A DNA stretch of 64,000 nt from Chamaecyparis obtusa (GCA_027943335.1 BSBK01001536.1:1-64000), one strand, 5' to 3'; counted from the first letter of the stretch, positions 1 through 11,587 are shown. The notes: generated from the sequence alone by a model not told the origin. Made by a program: numbers and translations.

Positions 1-912
1 TACTTTTTGTTGTTTTTGTATTTTTAGTCTTTTTTTTTGTGTTCTTTGTTGTGTTGTTTTTTTACTTATTTGTAACATGTTTGTTGGTGTTTTTGTCATT
101 TTTGTGCTTAATTGTTTGAATTTTCTTTATTTCTTCCTTTTCAATTTGGATTATTTTTATTTATAAAAAAAATTTAAAAAAAAATTAGGTGTGTGTGTGG
201 TGTATTTTGAGTTTTTGGTGGGTTGTTCATGTTTTGTATTTTGTATTTTTTATTTTTTGAGTGTCTTGTCATCTTAGGGCATCCCTTGGTTAGCGCATTG
301 TCTTCCTTCTCTCCTTCCTTTTTCTTGTTTTTCTAGATCCACAACTTGCTATTTGTCTTTTGCTCTCATTCTCTTGCTTCATACTTTCATCTTGATGATG
401 GATCACAGAGTGTGAACCAAAATGTTGATGTGCAAAAATTCTCACACAATCGAATCTAGAAATCAAAACAACAAAGGAAGGTTTTTTTGAAGATTCATGA
501 TGGTTGTTTAAGGATGAGGTTGACCATCTTGGTCTTCCCAAACCATCTAATATGTGACAAGGTCAATTCTCAAATTGCCCTGGGTCTTTGATATAGGAGC
601 ATCTAGTGGTGCAAGTGAAATCTTGCACCACCCAAAAATATAGTATCTTCCTTTGGTTTAATGGTTTTCTTTAGTTGATTTGGAGTCAAGGATGACACTT
701 ATGAGGTGTAGGACAATTAGAAGCCTATTAATCAATATCATATATGGGTTTTGTAATTATAGTAATTGGTTCCATGACATATATAGGTCTTGTGGAGCCA
801 TTTTGAAAATGATTTCTCATGGATTAAATGGTGCTACAGTTTTTTCAAATCCCTTATAAGGTATCCCTAGTGTGGTGATAATGCACATTTATAGTAAACT
901 TACACCTTTAAC

Positions 913-988
<76 letters not shown>

Positions 989-1094
989 GCATTATTTTCA
1001 TACAACTATTGAATCAACTTGGGGATTTGATTAAGGAAAATACTAGTTTATCTCATAGGAAATGTTTTTTTTTCTATATAAATATTTTAGGTAT
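1..1094. other. AT-rich non-genic stretch with a CT microsatellite
   Basis: No convincing gene is visible. The first 260 bases are T-rich and simple. Positions 290-541 hold an 83-codon open frame on the - strand, but it is rich in Ser, Lys and Arg, has no recognisable motif and is probably chance. A pure (CT)n tract lies at 918-984. The stretch ends where the first 1.4-kb repeat begins. Confidence 0.5.
918..984. repeat. (CT)n microsatellite, about 33 units
   Basis: An uninterrupted CT dinucleotide run of 67 bases is seen directly. A matching (GA)n tract occurs at 16419-16469, also beside a repeat boundary. Confidence 0.98.
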
Positions 1095-2455
1095 TGTATA
1101 ATAATAAAATGGAACCATGTGTGGATTTTTCCCCTTTCCCTAATTCATAATCAAAAGGAAGATGACTCAATAGGCTTAAGTGTTGAATGAGTGCAATGAT
1201 CCTTCACAATAATGAATTAGATGAGATGATTTTGAGGGGAAACAATAAGATGGTACAAGATATAGGGCCAAATAAGTTTATATGAGAAGTCACAAAAAAT
1301 ATAGACTGATAGAAAATAGACCTGAAATAGAAAATAGAAGGTTGTACTAACTTGCGGTTTGAATTTTGAGTAGATTTGGCAAGTACCTATTACGTTGGGC
1401 ATTATGTTTATTGGTACAAATCACTTGGGGGCACCATATACCCAAAGATTTTGTCTAAAACTTTCACAGTCAATCAAATAAGTGTTGCACTTTCTAAATT
1501 AAGTCCCAAAAGATCGGCCACTTATTTATGCACAAATAAAAATAGGGAAGAAGGTTGGATAGATGGGTTTTCCTTAGTAAAAATCTTGTTTGTAATCAAC
1601 CTTGAAATGAAATAAAGTAAATGAGAGCATTTTGTCATATCATTTGGAGGCTTGATCTAAAAAATGAAGTATATCATACCTTGGAAATTTGGATGCTTCT
1701 TTGAATGTGATCAAGTATGTTGATGCAATAGCTTTGATTTAACACAAGAACCCAAAAGAAAATCATGAAAGACAAAACCTTGTGTAATGGATGTAGTAGT
1801 TTGACATAATTATTGATTAAGAAGAAGAAATAAGACTTCAATGAAGGTATATGTTTCTCCTTCCTTTATAAAATGACTCCTTTTCTTGGCCTTCAATGAG
1901 GGAAAGAATCTTGATCCATGGAGAAGAACACCTTGAACGCTTGAGAAGAAGTCTAGATCTCGAATTCTTGAATGCTTACCTTAAAACCTTGATCTTGATT
2001 GTTTGATAAGGTGCAATGCTTGAAATTAGATGTGATATAAAAAATGAGGAGAGATATGGTATTTATATACCTCTCACAACATCTCGAGACTTATAAATCA
2101 GGAGGGTTGACTCTAAATCCAAATAGCCCACTAATACCAAGATGGGACCCTATTTCAAATATGAGCCCAAAACCTCAAGGTATATAATGCCTAGTATGCT
2201 CTATACCTAGTATAAAATGCCTACGGTGTTGTATACCACCAATCATGGCCCAAATTTAAACCACGGGCTTCAAATAACTAGGGGATGCCAGATTACAAAG
2301 TACAAAATGCTAAGGCCACAAATGATGACATGGGGCCTATATGATCAAATAAATTATTGGATTGGAGGTATAATAGAGGATCACAATTAGAAATAAGAGA
2401 TTACCTTGATTTTAAATGAAATTTAATTAATAGAGGACTTTTTGTTAGAATTTAG
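1095..2455 (-). repeat. Left copy of a 1.4-kb direct repeat, probable LTR of an old coding-free element
   Basis: This segment matches 14446-15834 in the same orientation along its length, with many substitutions and small indels. Both copies start at TGTA(T/C)AATAATAAAATGG and both end near a shared AATAGARGACTT string. Homology stops abruptly to the left of each copy, as expected of an LTR pair. A TATA-like TATATAAATACC is conserved when read on the - strand, so I infer that the element points left. No ORF with known motifs lies inside. The outer right end and any target duplication are unclear, so the LTR reading is an inference. Confidence 0.55.
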
Positions 2456-3259
2456 GTTTCCATTAAGTGCCATACGAACTCTTACTATGAAAACATACTA
2501 AGATGTGTGCTAAATAATTGTGAAATTATATACACCAATAAGGTGCTTAAAATTTATGATGGTACATTTAGCCCTTACTTTAGCAGGAGTATGAGATTAC
2601 CTCATGGTCATGGTAAAGGAAATGAGGAAGAAGAAGAAAAGAAAAGAAAAGAGAGAAATGATCAAAGGCCAAGCTACAAAAAGATAAGATATCACTAAGA
2701 TCAAGGACACAAACTCACTAATGAAGGATCTCAACTCATACAACCATGCATAAGGGTACAAAATAAAAGAGATTAAAAGACAAAATCCAACAAACAAAAA
2801 AGAGAAAAAACATGTAAACAAAAAGGGGCTAGTACTATAAATGAAATTCCAAATTAACTAGTAGAAGAGACCTTGATCAAGAAAATGTCCCAACCACTAG
2901 CATCATGTTTACAAAGATATTACAAAAACATAAATGGTCACATGTAAATGGAAACAATATTTTCCAAGGACAAGACAACACTCTATGATCAAACTCTACT
3001 ATGAAAGTTATGAGAGAATGGAAATAAGGAGAGAGACCATGAATCCAACAATATAGCAAGTTGTGTTATGCTAGGTGGTACATGGGAGATGAGAGGAGGA
3101 AAGAGTAGAAAACATAGAAAGTTGTACTATGATAGTTCTACTCATCCCTAAGAGATATAGAGAAGGTAATTAATTGTCTTGCAAGATGTGTTATGCTAGT
3201 CAAATATACCTTGAAAAATTTGCACACAAGGTGACTTACAAAATTTAATCCACAGGATA
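2456..3259. other. Internal, coding-free part of the old LTR-like element
   Basis: AT-rich sequence between the left 1.4-kb repeat and the copia insertion at 3265. The short open frames at 2507-2821 and 2877-3059 have simple composition and no motif. Together with 10968-11252 and 13124-14445 it makes up about 2.4 kb of interior once the two younger insertions are removed. I see no gene. Confidence 0.45.
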
Positions 3260-4275
3260 GGTTATGTTGGAAACTGCAATTGAAGTAATTGTTGTATTGT
3301 CATTGATGTCAAACCTTAACTGGTAAGATTGTTGCTATTTAAGAAAGTACTATATCTATTTGATTGTTTCTAAGGGGAAAGGCAAGGTTGGTAACAATAG
3401 CACCTAAGGAAAGGTTGAGTTATCTTGATATTTCAATGAGTACTTAATTATGTGGCACAATGATAAGATAATGTATTGTTTATCTAAGTATGAATGAAGA
3501 CTAAACTGGTAGGCTTAACTGAGCACAAATGAAGAAATCTAGTTTAATCTAAGTGATGTTAGTGTCGACTGAGCTAGTATATGCCGAGTAAATTAAGTGT
3601 TAACCGAACAACAGTATTAGCCAAGGAAATAGTTTTTGAGGTGACCGAGCTTTCTAATGAAGACCAAGAAGTTGAACACTGTATTAACTGAGCATCAGTA
3701 ATTTACATTTGAGGAAGAATTTAAATTATAGCCGACATCATTGAATTCTTGGATTATGTAAAATGTGTTGACTTTATTTATTGATTGTACGAAAGCATTT
3801 AATGCACTGTAAAATGTTTTATTGTAAATCTATTAAGAGATTTGAGATATTTCTACAAGGATAGCTGAAGAACATAAAGTAGGAAGGATTCGATGAATCT
3901 GACCTAACCCTAAGATCTACGAAGGAGATTAAGCGGCAAAAGATGTATTGACCTAATTGAGGAAGTATTAAGGGAACCTAAGCTTGAGGTTAACAAAAGA
4001 GAGGATGCTAGAAGTATTGTTGATGTTATTGATTGTAAAAGAAGAGAAGGCTGAAGGAGAAGTGTTGTGATTGCTTGAAGAGAGTTTCGAGAAAATCAAT
4101 GATAGTGATGGTAAAAGGTTCACAGCCAATAAGCCAATATATGTGTACGGAATTAGATCTGATATTTGCAAAGTGAGTTGTATGTTTTTCAGATCAATAC
4201 TACTGCTGCTTTCTAGCCATTGTACCAATCAAAATCATTTTAACAGAGGTTGACCTAACAGTCATTTGTATAAAT

Positions 4276-4436
4276 CCTTTGAACAAGGTTGCATTCTAAT
4301 GGAGTGTATGTAAGTCCTATAACAAGGCACACTTTTAACAAAGTGGTTTAAATCCTTTAACCGGGGTCACACCTGACAGTGTGTTTGTAACCTTTGACAG
4401 GGTTGGCTTTTCACCGAGCTCACTTTAGAAGAGTGA
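4276..4436 (+). promoter_or_regulatory. Chain of short hairpins in the E1 LTR upstream of the TATA-like box
   Basis: Successive dyads are visible: CCTT-TGAAC-AAGG (4276-4288), CATTC-TAATG-GAGTG with a T:G pair just after it, CACTT-TTAACA-AAGTG (4330-4345), CACAC-CTGACA-GTGTG (4368-4383), AACCT-TTGACA-GGGTT and TCACTT-TAGAA-GAGTGA (4420-4436). Stems differ between units but remain complementary, while most loops resemble YTRACA. Any regulatory role is inferred from position only. Confidence 0.6.
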
Positions 4437-4458
4437 ACATAATAGTAACATGTTACAA

Positions 4459-4494
4459 AGTGGTTTTTTCCCTAATTGGGTTTCCACTATAAAT
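4459..4494 (+). promoter_or_regulatory. Nested hairpin followed by TATA-like box in the E1 LTR
   Basis: An outer AGTGG...CCACT stem encloses an inner CCC-TAATT-GGG stem. It is followed directly by TATAAAT at 4488-4494. The same layout with compensating stem changes appears in the LTR at 53628 (54936-54965) and in the solo LTR at 30492 (30744-30771). This is the best candidate for the core promoter of the element. Confidence 0.5.
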
Positions 4495-4738
4495 CCTGGT
4501 GTTGATACTTGTGTGAATGTTTTGGTTTGAACATTTTTGTGTTTTACAAGTTAGATACTATTGGATTAGTGGACTACACTGTTATATGTTTATGTTATGC
4601 AATCAGTAATGACCGAGTAGCTATTGGTTATTGGATTTGATTTGTTGAAGAGTTTTAAAGTTTGTTTTATACATCTGGACCTGAGAACAACTAATTCACC
4701 CCCCCCCCCTCTCTATTGTTCTAAATCATATTAACAAT

Positions 4739-4749
4739 TGGTATCAGAG
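4739..4749 (+). other. Primer binding site of E1 (initiator Met-tRNA)
   Basis: TGGTATCAGAG lies two bases after the 5' LTR. This is the standard plant copia complement to the 3' end of initiator methionine tRNA. Confidence 0.95.
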
Positions 4750-4784
4750 TTGTTGGTGCTTACAAAGAACAAGTTTGAAGGTAC

Positions 4785-5698
4785 TTGAAGCAAATGATTA
4801 GGATGCATAAGAAGGAGGTACCAAAGCTGAATAAGGAGAACTTCCCTACATGGAAAAGCTTGATGAAGCTGCATTTGGCCAGTATTGGTGATTCTGCAAA
4901 ATATTACATTGAGCATGATTATGTCACGCATATTGCACCTCTGACTGTCAAGGAAATGAAAGCTAAACAAGAGCACAACCAATCAATGTTGGAGATTGTG
5001 TCTGCCCTAAGTTATCCAGAATTTGAAGACATCAAAGACTACAGTAATGCAAGACAAATGTGGGACACCCGTGCAAACATCTATGGTGGTGACATAAATG
5101 TATTGAGAGCAAAATTTGAGAGCCTAAGAGGTAAATTTGATGAAATGAGAATGCAAGAAGGTGAGAATATTGAACAATATTATGGTAGAATAAAAGAAGT
5201 TGTAAATGTTATTAGAGGAGCAATGGAACTATTGATGATGAAACTATAATTGGAAAAGTATTGAGAACTCTATGTCCTATCTATGCCATCAAAATTTTAG
5301 CAATTCAGGAATCTAGATGTAACCCTAACAATGCTCTTACTTTGGAAATTTTGGTTGGTAAGCTTACTACTTTTGAACTTTCTAACTATGATAACTTCAC
5401 TGTTGGCAATGTTGAATCTTCTTTTAAGTCACAAATGGTTCTAAGTAAGTCAAAGAAGGAAAAAGAAAGATGCATCAGTGAAAGTGAAAGTGAAAGTGAC
5501 AGTGACACATCTGATGAAGAACTTGAGGATCTAGAAGCTCTTATGGCTAGAAGACTGAAAAGGGGAAAAGGAAAGTACAAAGGTAAACTCCCTATTATAT
5601 GTTTTTCATGTAATAAAGTTGGTCATATAGCTACTAGATGTCCTGACGGGGATGATAAGGATGAAGAAAGAGACAGTAAGCATAAAGACAAAAGATAA
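4785..5698 (+). pseudogene. E1 gag, frameshifted
   Basis: Capsid-nucleocapsid precursor of the copia element. The frame opening at 4785 reads as a UBN2-type copia gag to 5249. The homology then continues in another frame from 5261, so there is a frameshift near 5230-5260. A CCHC zinc knuckle with all four ligands, CFSCNKVGHIATRC, is encoded at 5600-5641, preceded by an acidic Ser/Asp/Glu stretch and a basic KRGKGKYKGK segment. Product: nucleic-acid-binding structural protein of virus-like particles. It cannot be made intact from this copy. Confidence 0.9.
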
Positions 5699-6716
5699 GA
5701 TAGAGGTTACCGAAGATACAAGGACTACAAAGGAAAAGGTAAGAAATCCTGCTATATTGCCGAAGAAGAGACTGACACTAATAGTGATTGATTTTGAAAT
5801 TAAGGTTGTCTATGTTGCAATGAAAGATGAATCTAATGAGGATGAGAAAACTGCATTGATATCTTATGTGAACAAAAATAATAAATGGATTATTGACAGT
5901 GGTTGTTCACATCACATGACTGGTGACAAGAGTAAGTTTGATACCTTAGATCATTATAAAGGTAGGAGTGTGAAATTTGGTAATGATGCACCATGTCTTA
6001 TTAGAGGAAAAGGATTGATTAAGCTGACCGATAAGATCACTTGTGAAAATGCTTATTGGGTTGAGGGTCTTAACTACAATCTGTTGAGTTTTGCACAGCT
6101 AAATAGCACTGGCTACTGAGTGGAATTTCATCACAGGAAGGCCAAAATACTTGATGCCACTGGTGAACTGATTGGAAGTGGAGAACAAACAAGAGGTAAT
6201 TTGTTCTATCTAGACCTATCTGAAGAAACATGTATGATTGCACAACTTGATGATATCTGGTTAAGGCATAAGTGGCTATGTAATGTTAACTTTGATAATC
6301 TGGTAGAAATTAGTAATAAAAAGAAAGTGAGAGGTCTACCTAGATTGAAGAAACCTGAGAATGGAATGTGCAAAGAATGTCAGTTGGGTAAGATGACAAA
6401 GTCTAGTTTCAAGAGCAAAATTTTTACTTCTGAGAATACCTTAGATTTGGTTCATACTGACCTTTGTAGACCGATGGGTGTACAAAGCTATTGTGGTGCT
6501 AGATATTTTATCATGTTTGTTGATGATTATACCATAATTATGCATGTAATGTTCTTAAAGGAAAAATTTGATGCTTTTCAATTTTTTAAGTGGTATTTGG
6601 CTAAGGTTGAAAAGGAGACATGTAGGAACCTGAAGTGTCTAAGATCTGACCAAGGTGGAGAATTTATATCCAATGAATTTAATCAGTTTTGCAATGATAG
6701 AGGGATCAAAAGATAG
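5652..6716 (+). pseudogene. E1 protease and integrase N-terminal and core region, broken
   Basis: The aspartic protease active site is in the DSGCSHHMTG segment and is intact. A GAG-pre-integrase domain follows, with an ICKEC-like CKEC zinc ligand pair but a decayed histidine part. The integrase core shows HTDLC (first Asp), RSDQGGEF (second Asp) and, after a stop at 6714-6716 and a frame change, a QNGIVERRN-type segment near 6735-6760 that still codes the catalytic Glu. A stop codon at 6117-6119 interrupts the frame. Unlike E2 and E3, the three catalytic acids are still readable here. Confidence 0.9.
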
Positions 6717-6775
6717 ATGTCTGCACCTAGATTCCTCCACAGAATGGTATAGTAGAGAGAAGGAACATATCTAGC

Positions 6776-7291
6776 TTGGATTGCACAAGGACATTAATGA
6801 TTGAAAAGAATGTTGTACAAAAGTACTGGAAAGAAGTTGTAAGTAAATTTGTTTATACTCTTAACCGAGTACAAATCAAAAAAGGTACAAATATGACACC
6901 TTATGAGTTATGGCATGGGTATGCACCTAATGTAAAGTACTTTAGAATTTTTGGAAGTAAATGCTACATACTAAAGGATAATAGGAATGGAAAATTTGAT
7001 GCTAAAAGCGATTAGGGTATATTCCTAGGCTATTCCACAAAAAGTAAAGCTTATAAGTGTTTGAACTCTAACACTAACAAAATTGTGGAAAGTGTGAATG
7101 TCAAAGTTGATGAGTATGTACAGAAAAATGAAGCTGGTGGTAAAAGAGAACCAGAAGATTACATATCTTTTGTGTATATAGAGGAAGGAGAGGCAAGTGA
7201 CAGACTTGCACCTGATGTTGAGTCTCGGGTAAGCAATGTCGAGCATCAGGAAAATAATGCCGAGAGAGAAGAAGAACGTGTTGAGCGATAG
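6776..7291 (+). pseudogene. E1 integrase C-terminal part and linker to reverse transcriptase, broken
   Basis: This continues integrase homology in a shifted frame, with the copia-typical TPYELWHGYAPNVKYFRIFG segment, then a stop at 7013-7015. The following frame (7061-7291) is the acidic, variable linker seen between integrase and reverse transcriptase in copia polyproteins. Confidence 0.85.
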
Positions 7292-7499
7292 GAAGATGCT
7301 GCTAAGTGTCAAGGAGAGGTTGTCAAGCATTCAGAAGCTAAATCTGACAATCTTGTTGGTGAACTTGAAGAACAAAATGAAAGGAGAGAAGAACCTGTTC
7401 TAGCACAATATGTAAGGAGACATCACAAGCCTGAACAAATTATTGGAGACAAAGATATTGGAGTTCTAACCAGAAGCAAGAAAAGAGATCCAACATGTT

Positions 7500-9048
7500 T
7501 ACTATGTGAATTCGAGCCTAAGACAACAAAGGAAGCATTAGAAAATGAAGACTGGATACAAGCAATGAATGAAGAGATAGACCAGATAGAGAAGAATGAT
7601 ACCTGGACTCTGGTGTCGAGACTAGAAAATAAGAATGTCATTAGGACAAAGTGGGTATTTTGAAATAAGTTGAATGAGCATGGTCAAATCATAAGAAACA
7701 AAGCTAGGCTGGTATCAAAGGCTACGCACAAGAAGAAGGAATAGATTATGGGGAGACATTTTCCCCTGTAGCTAGATTGGAAGGAGTAAGAACCCTACTT
7801 GCATATGCTACCTATAAAGATTTCAAGGTATACCAAATGGATGTCAAGTCTGCATTTTTAAATGGTATATTAGAAGAAGTGTATATTGAACAATCAAAAG
7901 GATTTGTTGATCCAAACAAAAGACACATGGTTTGCAAACTGAATAAAGCACTGTATGGACTAAAGCAAGCTCCCAGAGCATGGTATGAGAGACTACACAA
8001 CTACCTAATATAGATTGGATTCTCAAGGACAAATGACACAAGCAATCTATACATGAAAGATGAAGAAGGTAAAGGAATCTTGTTAGCTAAGATCTTTGTA
8101 GATGATATTATATTTGGTGGACAAGATGCCTTGTGTAAGAAATTTTCAAATGAAATGCAAACTGAATTTGAAATGAGTATGTTTGGGGAGATCAAATTTT
8201 TTGTTGTTTTACAAGTATATCAGATGGAGAAAGGAATTTTCATCACGCAGTCTAAATATGTTCATGAGATACTGAAAACCTTTGGTATGGAAGATTCAAG
8301 GCCAGTAAGTACTCCCATGGCTACTGGACAAAAGTTGTCTAAAAATGATGATGTTGCAGAAGTAAATCAAACTTTGTATAGATCTATGATTGGAAAGCTA
8401 CAATATTTTGTACACATCAGACCAGATATTGCTTTAGCTATTGGGATAGTGGCAAGATTCTCTGCCAATCCTAAGGAAACTCACATGATGGATGTCAAAA
8501 GAATAATGAGATATTTGAAAGGGACTGTTGATTATGGATTGTACTACAAGAAGCATGAAAATTTTGAACTGAGAGTGTATATGGATGTTGATTGGGTAGG
8601 AAATGTGGATGATAGAAAGATTACTAGTGGTGGAGCTTTCTTTCTTGGATAGAGATTAGTTTCCTGGACAAGCAAGAAACAAAATTGCATTTCCCAATCT
8701 ACTGCTGAAGCCGAGTATGTGGCTACAGCTATGAACTGTTCAAACTTGATAAGGATAAAGAAATTGTTGGTAGGCATGAAAGAAGAAATCACTGAACCAG
8801 TTGTCATTTTCTGTGACAACACAAGTGCTATCAACATCTCTAAGAATCCAGTAATGCACACAAAGACCAAACACATTGCAATCAAGTATCATTACTTGAG
8901 AGAACTGGTGCAAGATAAAGAGGTTTGAATGGAATATGTGAATACAAAGGATCGACTAGCAGACATATTCACTAAAGCTTTACCTAAAGAAGCTCATGAA
9001 TATCTGAGAGGTCAATTAGGGGTCCTTACCCTAACTGAGGCTGCCTAG
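7500..9048 (+). pseudogene. E1 reverse transcriptase and RNase H, several stops
   Basis: The N-terminal RT part (from about 7540, motif NKARLV) has a stop and a frameshift near 7660-7745. From 7777 one frame runs to the end with stops at 8011-8013, 8650-8652 and 8926-8928. Recognisable landmarks are [20 protein letters not shown], the catalytic FVDD in place of the usual YVDD, and RNase H acids in MDVDW, AEAEYVA and FCDNTSA. The last segment ends with TEAA and a TAG at 9046-9048. The role was cDNA synthesis and template degradation; this copy is inactive. Confidence 0.92.
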
Positions 9049-9485
9049 TCAAGCTAGGAGCACTGCATCAAATGTGTTGCAAAGAGTATCTAACAAGTTG
9101 ATGCAGAGACAGGTCACACTTTAGGAGCAGCCTAGAGTTGTGAAAAGTATAGCAAAGCCAAAAATCAGTCATAAGCAAAGATGACATAGGGAGAAATAAT
9201 GTTACTAAACTAAAAAGATGATATCTACATCTGCAGGATGTATGTTTTAGTTGTTGCTTTGGCATTTTTGTCAAAGAGGGAGATGATCACAGATGAATAC
9301 ACAGAATGAAATTTTCATGGAAGATCAAGTAAGAGGGAGAGATTCAGTGGACGGTCATACAAGCATGGCTAATTGATTCTGTATCAGAATGAAGCTAAGG
9401 ATATTATAAATATTTCTGATGGACAGATAAGTTTTGGATTGGTTGGTAATTCATGTGATATTCGTATGGTGTTGCCATCAATGCC
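9049..9485 (+). other. E1 3' untranslated spacer
   Basis: About 440 bases between the RNase H stop and the polypurine tract with no sustained frame and no envelope-like ORF. It resembles an ordinary copia 3' leader to the PPT. Confidence 0.6.
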
Positions 9486-9497
9486 AAAGAGGAAGAT
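9486..9497 (+). other. Polypurine tract of E1
   Basis: AAAGAGGAAGAT lies directly before the TG of the 3' LTR, as required for plus-strand priming. Confidence 0.85.
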
Positions 9498-10962
9498 TGT
9501 TGGAAATTGCAATTGAAGAAATTGTTGTATTGTCATTGATGTCAAACCTTAACTGGTAAGACTGTTGCTATTTAAGAAAGTACTATATCTATTTAATTGT
9601 TTCTAAGGGGAAAGGCAAGGTTGGTAACAATAGCACCTAACGAAAGGTTGAGTTATCTTGATATTTTAATGAGTACTTAATTATGTGGCACAATGATAAG
9701 ATAATGTATTGTTTATCTAAGTATGAATGAAGACTAAACTGGTAGGCTTAACCGAGCACAAATGAAGAAATCTAGTTTAAGCCGAGTGATGTTAGTGTCG
9801 ACCGAGCTAGTATATGACGAGTAAATTTAGTGTTGACTGAACAACAGTATTAGCCGAGGAAACAGTTTTGAGATGACCGAGATTTCTAATGAAGACCAAT
9901 GATTTGAACATTGTATTTACTGAGCGTCAGTAATTTACATTTGAGGAAGAATTCTGATTTCTAGTCGACATCATTGAATTCTTGGATTATGTAAAATGTG
10001 TTGACTTTATTTATTGATAGTACAAAAGCATTTAATGCACTGTAAAATGTTTTATTGTAAATCTATTAAGAGATTTGAGATATTTCTAGAAGGATAGCCG
10101 AAGAACATAAAGTAGGAAGGATTTGATGAATCTGACCTAACCCTAAGATCTACGAAGGAGATTACGCGGCAAAAGATGTATTAACCTAATTAAGGAAGTA
10201 TTAAGGGAACCTAAGCTTGAGGTTAACAAAAGAGAGGATGTTGGAAGTATTGTTGATGTTATTGATTGTACAAGTACATAAGGCTAAAGGAGAAGTGTTG
10301 TGATTGCTTGAAGAGAGTTCCAAGCAGATCAGTGATGGTGATGGTAAAGGTTCACAGTCAGTAAGCTAGCATATGTGTGTGGAATGGGATCTGATATTTG
10401 CAAAGTGAGTTGTATGTTTTTTAGATCAATACTACTACTACTTTCTAACCATTGTATTAGTCAAAATCCTTTTAACAGAGGTTGACCTAACAGTCATTTG
10501 TATAAATCCTTTGAACAAGGTTGCATTCTAACGGAGTGTATGTAAGTCCTATAACAAGGCACACTTTTAACAGAGTGGTTTAAATCCTTTAACCGGGTCA
10601 CACCTGACAGTGTGTTTGTAACCTTTGACATGGATGGATTTTCACCGAGCTCGCTTTAGAAGAGTGAACATAATAGTAACATGTTACAAAGTGGTTTTTC
10701 CCTAATTGAGTTTCCACTATAAATCTTGGTGTTGATACTTTTGTGAATGTTTTGGTTTGAACATTTCTGTGTTTTACAAGTTAGATACTATTGGATTATT
10801 GGACTGCACTATTATATGTTTTTGTTATGTAATCAGTAATGACTGAGTAGTTGTTGGTTATTGGATCTGATTTGTTGAAGAGTTTTAAATTTTGTTTTAT
10901 ACATCTGGACCTGAGAACAACTAATTCACCCCCACTCTTTGTTGTTCTAAATCATATTAACA
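9498..10962 (+). repeat. 3' LTR of copia element E1
   Basis: A 1465-base LTR matching 3265-4736. It retains more CCGAG words than the 5' copy, for example AACCGAGC where the 5' copy has AACTGAGC. The hairpin chain is present at about 10505-10665, with CACTT-TTAACA-GAGTG showing a G:T variant. Confidence 0.96.
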
Positions 10963-10967
10963 GGTTA

Positions 10968-11252
10968 CACAATTTTGAACATGAGGTGGCTTACGGGATC
11001 AGTCTCATTACATAGTCTTTGTATGGATCCATAACAAATGATCAGTCTAAGGATCAATAAAGATGGTTAGTCTAATGACCAAAAATAGATCAGTCTAAGG
11101 ATTGATTAAAAATGATGAATCTAAGGACCAAAACATGATCAATCCTAAGGAAAGCATAGTCTCTTTAGGGATCAATGAATAAGGATACATAATGTACAAG
11201 TAGGTTACACGTATTCCCCCTCCTTATGATGGTAACATAGGACTATAGTGAC
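10968..11252. repeat. Interior of the old element with a degenerate 28-bp tandem repeat
   Basis: Between the two younger insertions, 11035-11160 repeats a word like GATCAGTCTAAGGATCAA about five times with decay. No gene is visible. Confidence 0.55.
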
Positions 11253-11257
11253 ATCAT

Positions 11258-11587
11258 TGTTAGATTTGACAAACGCAAATCATCCCAAGAACACCTGCAT
11301 GCAAGACTGTCACAAAGAAGAAGCAAAAAGAGACAGAAAGCTATGGCGGCCAATAGGCCAGAGACTGCAAAACCATGTTGCCAGAAATAAGCTTCTATTA
11401 ACAATGATGAAAATAATACAATCTCCTTATGAAATGAAAGAAGTGAATCCTTATAAAAGGAAACACGAAACCCTAAAGGCTAAAACCCTAAAGAATTATA
11501 AAGCGCCTAAGTGAAACTTAAGCCTAGAGTATGATAAACTAATAATTAAATGATTTAATTATTAGCTAACATAAGACTACTCTAACA
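11258..11587 (-). repeat. 3' LTR of the young element
   Basis: 330 bases; on the - strand it starts TGTTAGAGTAGTC and ends AATCTAACA. It appears identical to 12789-13118. The + strand 88-codon frame 11248-11514 is a chance frame inside the LTR, since the same frame recurs at 12788-13045. Confidence 0.97.

Larger units (their letters stand above)
3265..4736 (+). repeat. 5' LTR of copia element E1
   Basis: The 1472-base LTR starts TGTTGGAAACTGC and ends ATTAACA. It pairs with 9498-10962. Compared with the 3' copy, many differences are CpG to TpG or CpA. The middle has a recurring CCGAG word. The last third holds a chain of short hairpins (4276-4436) and a TATA-like box, so U5 appears short. 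Confidence 0.96.
3265..10962 (+). mobile_element. Degenerate Ty1/copia LTR retrotransposon E1, complete ends
   Basis: A 7.7-kb element with TG...CA ends and two closely similar LTRs (3265-4736, 9498-10962). A primer binding site complementary to initiator Met-tRNA follows the 5' LTR, and a purine tract precedes the 3' LTR. A perfect 5-bp target duplication GGTTA flanks it (3260-3264 and 10963-10967). The order gag, protease, integrase, reverse transcriptase, RNase H defines Ty1/copia. Several frameshifts and in-frame stops make it non-autonomous today. It inserted into the interior of the old element whose LTR-like repeats are at 1095 and 14446. Confidence 0.97.

Noticed and set aside
1376..1615. 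79-codon frame with a decayed counterpart at 14730-14969
   Set aside because: Both lie inside the 1.4-kb repeat pair and their similarity follows from the DNA repeat; stops and indels differ and no domain is visible.
11248..11514. 88-codon + frame repeated at 12788-13045
   Set aside because: It is the same LTR sequence twice, on the strand opposite to the element, so not a gene.
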